Shown here piece after piece: positions 1-5,048 of a stretch of DNA of 25,605 nucleotides. The notes under the pieces are model-generated. The model was not told the origin of the DNA, searched no databases, and was given only the letters and a program-made list of their open reading frames with translations. The position numbers and the translations under genes were made by a program. The stretch lies in the NCBI GenBank assembly GCA_035477595.1, contig DATIKM010000073.1, forward strand, positions 1-25,605, given 5' to 3'. Numbering within the stretch: position 1 is the stretch's first letter; every line of letters begins with the position of its first letter. This DNA comes from DATIKM01 sp035477595. Its GTDB lineage: Bacteria > Armatimonadota > Chthonomonadetes > Chthonomonadales > CAJBBX01.

Positions 1-99
1 TCCGCATGTGTGGCAGTGGCCGCAGTTACGGACAACCACGCCATCAGAGCCAACGCGGAAAGCTGGCCTTGTGGATTCGCAGATGGGAAGAACGCTCAT
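1..99 (-). CDS. N-terminus of a Cys/His-rich phage protein, cut by the window edge
   Basis: Only the first 33 residues are present; the frame is open to the edge. The start overlaps the stop of the preceding gene as ATGA, the junction used repeatedly in this operon. The visible part ends in VVVRNCGHCHTCG, a C-x2-C-x2-C knuckle that looks metal-binding. Similar Cys knuckles occur near the N-terminus of some uncharacterised phage proteins and of single-stranded phage replication initiators, but 33 residues are too few to choose. I do not assign a function. Confidence 0.55.
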   Translation of the reverse strand, partial: MSVLPICESTRPAFRVGSDGVVVRNCGHCHTCG

Positions 100-302
100 G
101 GCTTTGTCCTTTGTTCGGCGCGTGGCTCACTGGCCACGTTCTCCAAAGACCGTTTCCATGCGGCGTCGAATGCCTCGCGCGCCTGCGTGGCCAACGCCGA
201 CATGCGACACTCGCAGCGGCGCGCGGTGTTGAGCGACTTCGTGCGCTGCCAAACTGCGCGGATGCGGTCATGCCTGCGGATGAGTTTAGCGGCGGTGCTC
301 AT
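96..302 (-). CDS. Small basic protein of unknown function (68 aa)
   Basis: A 68-residue Arg/Lys/Ala-rich protein with no recognised domain. Its ATG lies 17 nt inside the end of the upstream gene, and its own stop overlaps the next start as ATGA, so it sits in a tightly coupled operon. It is predicted to be helical, with the segment SALATQAREAFDAAWKRSLE likely amphipathic. The single pair of cysteines (CEC) is not a clear metal site. The reading frame is supported mainly by the overlaps on both sides. It could be a small DNA-associated phage protein, but nothing in the sequence proves that. Confidence 0.5.
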   Translation of the reverse strand: MSTAAKLIRRHDRIRAVWQRTKSLNTARRCECRMSALATQAREAFDAAWKRSLENVASEPRAEQRTKP

Positions 303-837
303 GGGAGATTTCCGCGAGTTCTTGCGCCGAAGTTCCGTGCGGCAGCGCGTCGAAGTAGCTCGCGCGCTCGGCTGACTTGCGGTGCAAGCGTCGCCCAGCG
401 CAGTAGCCGCGATTGTAGGCCACGCGCTTCTCCGCGCTCAGTTGCGCGAAGTAGTGTTCGAGGTTGCCGATACGACGTTCGAGCCGCGCCAGCGCCGTGC
501 TGTCCACCGTCACGGGCTTCTCGCGCTTGCGGGCGCGATACTCGGCGGCGTAGGCGCGGCAGGCATCGCACTGCTTTTCGCCATTGTCGTTCGGCTTCGC
601 GCAGCGCGTGCAGCGGTGCGGTTGTTTGCGGAGCGCGGCTTTCCGCGCCCAGAAGGCCAGAGCCTTCGGAGAGTGTTTCCCGTGCGGTGAGGACGATTCC
701 GCGGCAGAGGTGTCAGCCTCAAAGAACACACGTCCCTCTTTGTCAGGCACGAGAGAGCACGAGAGGCCAGCGCCGACAGCGGCAGAAGCTACGCGAGAAT
801 TTCGTATTTGAGTTTGAGGTTGAGGAGTTGAGGACAT
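286..837 (-). CDS. Zinc-ribbon protein of unknown function (183 aa)
   Basis: Residues 70-100 hold CTRCAKPNDNGEKQCDAC, a four-cysteine C-x2-C-x10-C-x2-C zinc ribbon, followed by a strongly basic helix (AEYRARKREKP). The C-terminal half is helical and charged and ends in HEHRR. The combination suggests nucleic-acid binding, perhaps a phage regulator or HNH-like remnant, but no catalytic His/Asn motif is visible. I chose the ATG at 837, which begins MSSTPQPQTQ. A GTG at 900 would add a 21-residue hydrophobic N-terminus and cannot be excluded. It is followed by two overlapping genes in the same direction. Confidence 0.6.
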   Translation of the reverse strand: MSSTPQPQTQIRNSRVASAAVGAGLSCSLVPDKEGRVFFEADTSAAESSSPHGKHSPKALAFWARKAALRKQPHRCTRCAKPNDNGEKQCDACRAYAAEYRARKREKPVTVDSTALARLERRIGNLEHYFAQLSAEKRVAYNRGYCAGRRLHRKSAERASYFDALPHGTSAQELAEISHEHRR

Positions 838-917
838 TTGCGGTTTACGGGAAAAATCGGATGGAGAACAAATCGCTAGAGCCAAGATGCACACGAGCAC
901 GTCACGGGTGCTTCACG

Positions 918-1175
918 TCAGGGGTTTTGTGCATCTGGCTCACCTCGGCGCTCACGGTCGCGGCGGGTGGCGTGGTGCCAGTCTGGATACGGCATCACGC
1001 CTTTCAGGCCGGTGACGTGGGCGGTGGCGATGCCAGCGCGCACTTGCACGCCGCGCACTTCGGCCAGCGACCGCCCCACCCCGTGGCCGACGAGCCGGCC
1101 TTCGGTGTTGGTCATGAACCACGCGCAGCGGTCGGTGAACACTTGCACGTGCAGGCGGCTTTGGTCGGTGCTCAT
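918..1175 (-). CDS. Small protein of unknown function (85 aa)
   Basis: The start codon overlaps the stop of the gene above as ATGA, which fixes the start better than any ribosome site. The protein begins MSTDQSRLHVQVFTDRCAWF and has alternating hydrophobic residues suggesting a small beta-rich fold, then a Pro/Arg-rich C-terminus. I recognise no family. It belongs to the chain of overlapping genes from 1992 down to 918, so it is probably co-translated with its neighbours. Confidence 0.5.
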   Translation of the reverse strand: MSTDQSRLHVQVFTDRCAWFMTNTEGRLVGHGVGRSLAEVRGVQVRAGIATAHVTGLKGVMPYPDWHHATRRDRERRGEPDAQNP

Positions 1176-1675
1176 GCGACGGCAGCGAGGCTCTCCGGGC
1201 GTCGCCACGCCCGCTCCTGGGCGCGGTACAGCTTGGTGAGGTGATTGGGCGCCAGGCGGGCGAGCTCTACTTCGCATCCGTTCTCCGCCCGCGCGCGGAG
1301 CACCACGAAGAAGCGCTCATAGTTGTCGTCGCGGCGTTTTTTGGTCTGCGCGGCCTTCAACTCGGCAAAGGCAAACGCATCCCGCGGGCAACCGAATTGC
1401 CCGACGTAGCATTGATGCACTTCGCCATCCTTAAAGGTCCGCGTGCGCAACACCCACCACGGGAAGCCAACCAGGCCCACCACCGGGGACGGCGGCCGGG
1501 GAGGCGTGCTCTGGTAAAGTCCACTCGGCTGCCACGGGGCATGGCCGGAGGGAACCAGTTCGAGATTCCGGAATTCGTTGGCGAGCACCAGCGCCTCGTC
1601 GAGCGAGGTGTAGAGGTTGGTGCGCTCCGCGAACAGGTACTCGCGGATGAAATACTTGAACCGATTGAGTTTCAT
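1172..1675 (-). CDS. Conserved-looking hypothetical protein (167 aa)
   Basis: Begins MKLNRFKYFIREYLFAERTN, overlaps the upstream gene's stop by ATGA and the downstream start by ATGA. The N-terminal 35 residues look helical (LDEALVLANEFRNLEL), the middle is Pro-rich, and the C-terminal 80 residues are charged with a CYVGQFGCPRDAF segment. No catalytic or binding motif is recognised. Amino-acid composition is more balanced than in the shadow frames, which supports it as the real gene here. Possible roles in replication or regulation are only suggested by position next to an RHH regulator. Confidence 0.6.
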   Translation of the reverse strand: MKLNRFKYFIREYLFAERTNLYTSLDEALVLANEFRNLELVPSGHAPWQPSGLYQSTPPRPPSPVVGLVGFPWWVLRTRTFKDGEVHQCYVGQFGCPRDAFAFAELKAAQTKKRRDDNYERFFVVLRARAENGCEVELARLAPNHLTKLYRAQERAWRRPESLAAVA

Positions 1676-1992
1676 CGGAGCGCCTCCAGTCGCGTGGTGT
1701 GGTGGTGGGCGGCGACGCTGGTGCGCACGAGGGTGCGGGCCAGGGACTGCGCTTCGATGGGGGTGATCACACCATCGGCCATGGCGCCGCGGAGGTCTTC
1801 CTTGGCGGTGTCGAGGTTGCGCTCGATACCTGCAGCCGCGCCGGCCGCGGCGCTGACGGCCGCGGTCTCACGATCGATCTGCCGTTCGACGACATCGAGT
1901 TCGATGGCGCCGGGACCGCGCACTGCGCGCTCCCGAAACAGCCACGCGCGCAAGAGGCGCATCGGGGCCGGCATGACTATGGTCGCTCTCAT
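1672..1992 (-). CDS. Helical hypothetical protein (106 aa)
   Basis: Starts at an ATG just after a heptamer-repeat intergenic stretch and ends with an ATGA overlap into the next gene. The middle contains a long Ala/Glu/Asp-rich amphipathic helix (about residues 30-70, including VVERQIDRETAAVSAA), compatible with a coiled coil or helical bundle; the C-terminus carries HHH. No Shine-Dalgarno is visible. It is the first member of a four-gene overlapping chain. Function unknown. Confidence 0.5.
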   Translation of the reverse strand: MRATIVMPAPMRLLRAWLFRERAVRGPGAIELDVVERQIDRETAAVSAAAGAAAGIERNLDTAKEDLRGAMADGVITPIEAQSLARTLVRTSVAAHHHTTRLEALR

Positions 1993-2010
1993 AGTGGGTG
2001 GTTGGGTGGA

Positions 2011-2040
2011 AATTGCCGATTGGCGATTGCCGATTGCCGA
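2011..2040. repeat. CGATTGN heptamer tandem repeat (copy 1)
   Basis: Four imperfect 7-bp units of the form CGATTGG/CGATTGC in a row between two minus-strand genes. The same words recur at 2638-2656, 7976-8055 and 8332-8364. Confidence 0.75.
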
Positions 2041-2044
2041 AGAC

Positions 2045-2413
2045 TTACGCGGCGGGCTTGGCGGCTTCGGCCGCGAGGTCGGCTTCGAGGGCATCGGTGA
2101 GCGCTTGCTTGGGGTCGATGCCCCGCTGCCGCGCGGTGGCGCAGAGCTCGAGCAACGCGGCTTGCTCGGGGGTGACGATTCCGCGGGCGGCGGCTGCCGC
2201 CTCATCGCGCTCCAACTCGGCGCCGATGGCCTGGCGGATCCACTCGGGGCGTTTGATCCCACGGCGGCGGGCGGCGGCGACCACCCGCTCGTTCATCGCC
2301 GCACTGATTCGCAGGGGAGCCAACAAGGCTAGTTTTGAAGGATCGTCGCTCACGATAACTTTTGTTAGCATTGGTTGTCCGTTAATGACAAGAAGAAAGT
2401 TATCAGATGTCAT
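2045..2413 (-). CDS. Ribbon-helix-helix DNA-binding protein (122 aa)
   Basis: Residues 34-72 follow the Arc/CopG ribbon-helix-helix plan: a short strand LAPLRIS, helix MNERVVAAARRRG, then IKRPEWIRQAIGAELERDE as the second helix. The C-terminal 50 residues form a further helical region (TPEQAALLELCATARQRG), probably for oligomerisation. The start may be ATG 2413 or ATG 2371; the first makes the coding start abut the divergent gene within about 20-40 bp. Such proteins bind DNA as dimers through the beta ribbon and usually repress their own promoter. A second RHH-like gene lies divergently, so the pair probably shares operators in the AT-rich region between them. Confidence 0.72.
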   Translation of the reverse strand: MTSDNFLLVINGQPMLTKVIVSDDPSKLALLAPLRISAAMNERVVAAARRRGIKRPEWIRQAIGAELERDEAAAAARGIVTPEQAALLELCATARQRGIDPKQALTDALEADLAAEAAKPAA

Positions 2414-2415
2414 CT
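2354..2415. promoter_or_regulatory. Candidate operator region between divergent RHH genes
   Basis: This AT-rich stretch contains an exact 9-bp inverted repeat, GATAACTTT at 2354-2362 and AAAGTTATC at 2396-2404, and an 11-bp palindrome AGATGTCATCT at 2405-2415. RHH repressors bind paired short palindromic subsites, so these are reasonable operators. I see no convincing promoter boxes. Confidence 0.45.
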
Positions 2416-2452
2416 TTTGCTTAAGCTTCTGGGTATGAAGAAAGAGGTGCAG

Positions 2453-3001
2453 ATGCCGTTTCGTGTGACTTCGACGATGGCTGACGACTTGGAGCGCGCC
2501 GCGGCGGCGACGGATGCGAAGGTGCCGGAGCTGTTGCGCGAGGCAGCAGCGGCAATCGTGCGGGCGCACAAGCGCTCGCGCGATGGGCGGGTACCGAAGG
2601 ATATGGAAATCCGCCCGCGGTATTACCCCGAGGCCGACGATTGGCGATTGCCGATTTTTTCGGAGACGGCGCGTCAGTCGCGGCGCTGCTCGAGGGTTTT
2701 GCGGATCCACTCGACGTCGTTTTTCATGACGCGGATGTCGCCTTGCGCGTCTTCGAGTTTGCGGAGGCGCGCCGCCTGGTCGGCGAGCTGCGTGGTGTGG
2801 TCAGCCACGGAGGCGCGGTCGGTGCTGATGACGACGGCCCCGGCCGCCACGAAGCCGAGGAGGGCGAGCAGCATCGCGAGCGGGAGGCGGACCTTGGTTT
2901 GCTCGCCGACGGTGATGGGTGGGAGTGTTTCCTTGCCCCTCATGGGCGTGAGCCGAGGACGATTTCACCGGCGGAGAAGCGGCCGTTGCGCTCGTAGGTG
3001 A
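2453..3001 (+). CDS. Ribbon-helix-helix-like protein with run-on C-terminus
   Basis: From ATG 2453 the protein reads MPFRVTSTMADDLERAAAA, then KVPELLREAAAAIVRAHK, matching a strand-helix-helix RHH core in the first 45 residues. AAAGAGG ends a few bases upstream of this ATG, one of the few good Shine-Dalgarno sites here; an in-frame ATG at 2435 lacks one. After about residue 62 the frame passes through a CGATTGN repeat without a stop and continues antisense to the membrane gene at 2674-2943. That part is Ser/Arg-rich and looks like non-native run-on. The functional gene probably ended near 2640, and the stop was probably lost when the repeat arrived. The gene itself is likely real; its annotated end is doubtful. 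Confidence 0.5.
   Translation: MPFRVTSTMADDLERAAAATDAKVPELLREAAAAIVRAHKRSRDGRVPKDMEIRPRYYPEADDWRLPIFSETARQSRRCSRVLRIHSTSFFMTRMSPCASSSLRRRAAWSASCVVWSATEARSVLMTTAPAATKPRRASSIASGRRTLVCSPTVMGGSVSLPLMGVSRGRFHRRRSGRCARR
2638..2656. repeat. CGATTGN heptamer repeat (copy 2)
   Basis: CGATTGG-CGATTGC-CGATTT, the same unit as at 2011-2040, embedded in the 3' part of the plus-strand RHH reading frame. Confidence 0.65.
2674..2943 (-). CDS. Membrane-anchored coiled-coil protein, i-spanin/holin-like candidate (89 aa)
   Basis: About 18 N-terminal residues precede one strong transmembrane segment (PLAMLLALLGFVAAGAVVI, about residues 21-39). A heptad-like charged helix follows (QLADQAARLRKLEDAQGD onward) to the end. 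This is the topology of an inner-membrane spanin: N-in anchor and periplasmic coiled coil. XhlA-type haemolysin proteins have the reverse order, coil then membrane. The start overlaps the stop of a lipoprotein gene by ATGA, and an alpha/beta hydrolase lies just upstream, consistent with a lysis cassette. No sequence-level match to Rz was recognised, so this is a role guess from topology and place. Confidence 0.6.
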   Translation of the reverse strand: MRGKETLPPITVGEQTKVRLPLAMLLALLGFVAAGAVVISTDRASVADHTTQLADQAARLRKLEDAQGDIRVMKNDVEWIRKTLEQRRD

Positions 3002-3254
3002 GCGCCTCCCACCGCCAGTGGCCGCCTTCCTTGCGGAGGTTTTTTCCGGTGATCGTGACGTCGATCCATGGGGTCTTGTGTTTCACCCGGGCATCGCCGG
3101 CGTAGGCGGCGGGTAGCGTTTCATCGAGGAGCCGCTCAATGAGGGAGAGCGGCGGGGTGCCGGCCGGGCGGCTGGCGCAACCGACAAAGAGCGAGAGGAG
3201 GCTCATGGCGAGGAGAGGTAGAAGAACCCGAGACACGGGAGACGGAGAAGACAT
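2940..3254 (-). CDS. Lipoprotein, o-spanin candidate (104 aa)
   Basis: The N-terminus has a typical lipoprotein signal with lipobox LFVGC, lipidated Cys26, after the hydrophobic run VLLPLLAMSLLSLF. The mature part (about 79 residues) is not proline-rich, unlike classic Rz1, and ends in a small beta-looking segment (WIDVTITGKNL, HWRWEALTYE). The leader is GTCTTCCC directly before ATG, identical to the leader of the gene at 7706. Its neighbour is a membrane-anchored coiled-coil protein with an ATGA overlap, so together they could bridge inner and outer membrane for lysis. It could instead be a lipoprotein for superinfection exclusion. Confidence 0.62.
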   Translation of the reverse strand: MSSPSPVSRVLLPLLAMSLLSLFVGCASRPAGTPPLSLIERLLDETLPAAYAGDARVKHKTPWIDVTITGKNLRKEGGHWRWEALTYERNGRFSAGEIVLGSRP

Positions 3255-3266
3255 GGGAAGACGGGA

Positions 3267-3878
3267 TCAGGTGTGGAGGGCTTGGGTGAGGATCGTTTCC
3301 ATCGTGCGATCGAAGTGGGCGGGCTCGAACCAGTCGCCGTGGCCGAGGGTGTTGCACCAGGTGGTCCACACGTGGTGGGGCGCGTTCTCGGGGCCACGGC
3401 AGCCGAGGTCGCCGTAGCCGAGGAGGCCGAGCGTCGCAACGCGCGAGGCGCGGGCCAGGTAGGTGAGCACTTTGTCTCCCCGGCTGCAGAGGCAGAAGAC
3501 GTTGCCGATCTGGCCGCGGGCGAGGCGCTCACCGAGGCCGTTTTTTCCGAAGTCGCGCTCGAGGGCGGCGCTGATGAGGTGCAGGCTGGCGATGGGAGCA
3601 GACGTCATGCGCACGGCGCGGGCGATGAGATCGCAGCCATTGCTGTGCCCAACGAGGTGCAGGCGGGCGCCGGGGTATTCGGCGATCGTCTCGGCAAGGG
3701 CGACGGCGTTTTTTCGCTGAAACACCCAGCGCAGCAGGGCGGGCGAATAATACTCGAACTTGTCGGCGGCGGCATCGGTGCGGTTGTGAAACCACTGCAC
3801 GGCGCGATCGGTCCAGGCGCGGGCGTTGCCCGGGTTGGTGAGGATGCCGTTGGCAAAGATGAATACGTCGCGGTGCAC
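3267..3878 (-). CDS. Alpha/beta hydrolase (serine esterase/lipase-like), 203 aa
   Basis: An alpha/beta hydrolase fold is indicated by VFIFANGI near the N-terminus, the nucleophile elbow GHSNG at residues 77-81 (Ser79), a likely acid at Asp135 (CSRGDKVL) and a likely base at His180 (LGHGDWF). The set and spacing suit a small cytosolic-type esterase or lipase; no signal peptide is present. It starts with GTG after a pyrimidine-rich leader. It lies between two lipoprotein genes at the presumed lysis region, so an envelope-ester substrate is an attractive idea by analogy with mycobacteriophage LysB, but the host envelope and substrate are unknown. No peptidoglycan-degrading endolysin is recognised in the window. 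Confidence 0.75.
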   Translation of the reverse strand: MHRDVFIFANGILTNPGNARAWTDRAVQWFHNRTDAAADKFEYYSPALLRWVFQRKNAVALAETIAEYPGARLHLVGHSNGCDLIARAVRMTSAPIASLHLISAALERDFGKNGLGERLARGQIGNVFCLCSRGDKVLTYLARASRVATLGLLGYGDLGCRGPENAPHHVWTTWCNTLGHGDWFEPAHFDRTMETILTQALHT

Positions 3879-3923
3879 GGGGCGGAATAGGGAGAGACGG
3901 AGAGAAGCGAGAGGGAGAGTGAC

Positions 3924-4535
3924 TCAGCCGCCGATGACTACGCGCCAGACTTCGGCGCGGTTGGGGTAGTCGGCAAAGGTGGCGACGGTGCCGCTCTGAG
4001 GCTCGACGATCAGGATGCCGGCGTCGGTGACGAGGGCCACCAGGGCGTGGCCGTTCTGCCCCGCTGGCATGGCGGGCACGCCGCCGAAAGCGGACACCTG
4101 CCAAACACTAATGCGGAGGGCGAGGGGCTGCGCGTGCACGCCGGCACGGGCAGCGGCGAGCTCGGCGGCGAGCGTGAAGGCTTTCGCGAATTTGTCGCAG
4201 TCGAGGCTCTCGGCGGTCCAGCGGAAGCCGCGGGCTTCCTTGTTCTGGTGCCAGAGGAAGACGCGCGTCCAGGCGACGAGCTCGCGGGCGAAGTCGGCGG
4301 AGAGCGCGGTGAATGTGGCATCGCTGGTGACGAGCTGGGCGCCGGGCGCGTGCTGCTGCACGCCGGCCGCGACTTGCTCCCACGTGACGATGCCGCTCTG
4401 GGCCGGCGCGCGCCAGGCGGGCAGAGCGGGCACCGACACGCGGCCGGTGTCGGTGGCCTGGCAGCCGGCGGCGAGCAGCACCAGCGACGCGATGACGAGG
4501 CGGCGCACGCGGGGGAATGGCGCAGAGAGGATCAC
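3924..4535 (-). CDS. Lipoprotein with transglutaminase-like Cys/His/Glu set (203 aa)
   Basis: The GTG start overlaps the upstream stop as GTGA. A lipoprotein signal ends in LLAAGC (lipidated Cys25). The C-terminal half has Cys113 in LDCDKFAKAF at the head of a helix, His163 in NGHALVALVTDAG starting a strand, and Glu178 in ILIVEPQSG. This is the order and spacing of bacterial transglutaminase-like or papain-like cysteine proteases. It would be anchored in the envelope. Possible roles are peptidoglycan or protein processing during lysis, or modifying the surface of a lysogen. The fold assignment is from motif pattern only; the family name is not certain. Confidence 0.62.
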   Translation of the reverse strand: MILSAPFPRVRRLVIASLVLLAAGCQATDTGRVSVPALPAWRAPAQSGIVTWEQVAAGVQQHAPGAQLVTSDATFTALSADFARELVAWTRVFLWHQNKEARGFRWTAESLDCDKFAKAFTLAAELAAARAGVHAQPLALRISVWQVSAFGGVPAMPAGQNGHALVALVTDAGILIVEPQSGTVATFADYPNRAEVWRVVIGG

Positions 4536-5047
4536 AGCGTCGCGGCGTTCCGGTAGATCGCATCCACCTGGGCCGAGGTGAGCCCGAGCACGGAGGCGAG
4601 TTGGGCGACCAGGGCGTGCGTGCGGTCGAACGTCGCGGCCTCGTCGAACTCGATCAGCGCGGCCTCCCTCGCGGTCGGATCTTCGATGGCGGTCAGGGTG
4701 GCCCGGATGGCGGCGCGCGTGACGCCGGCTTGGTTGAGGGCGAGCAGGAGTTGCCGGCGCGTGACTGATGTCGGCACGGGGGCCGGTGGCGGGTTGGCGC
4801 GGGCATAGGCGATGTCGGCCGCGGCGTTGGCCTCGCACGGGTTGCCGGACTGCGCGAGATAGGCGACGACGGCGCCCGAGGGCAGGCGCACCCGGTAGCC
4901 GGATACGCCCTGCGGTTCCAGCACGGTGCCGACGCCCTCGACCACATACTCAACGAACGCGGGCGGCGCTTCGGGCTCCGGTGGCGGCTCGGCGGCGTAG
5001 ACGGGCGCGAGGAGGGCAAAGGCGAGGAGAGCAAGTAGCTTTTTCAT
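4532..5047 (-). CDS. Secreted phage protein with TRRQ-type C-terminal domain (171 aa)
   Basis: Begins with a clear Sec signal, MKKLLALLAFALLAPVYAAE, with probable cleavage after VYA. Residues 30-80 are beta-looking (YRVRLPSGAVVAYLAQSG), then a Pro-rich linker, then TRRQLLLALNQAG, a helical module ending LGLTSAQVDAIYRNAATL. That last module resembles a domain common at the end of phage tail-fibre operons, where it usually starts T-x-R-Q and carries a conserved middle helix; here it is fused behind a signal peptide. The gene starts 1 nt after the fibre-like gene's stop, so it is translationally coupled and may act with it. Confidence 0.65.
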   Translation of the reverse strand: MKKLLALLAFALLAPVYAAEPPPEPEAPPAFVEYVVEGVGTVLEPQGVSGYRVRLPSGAVVAYLAQSGNPCEANAAADIAYARANPPPAPVPTSVTRRQLLLALNQAGVTRAAIRATLTAIEDPTAREAALIEFDEAATFDRTHALVAQLASVLGLTSAQVDAIYRNAATL

Positions 5048-5048
5048 G

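Noticed and set aside
6..1244. A 412-codon plus-strand open frame at the left edge
   Set aside because: Antisense to the chain of ATGA-coupled genes; low-complexity Arg/Ala composition and no family features.
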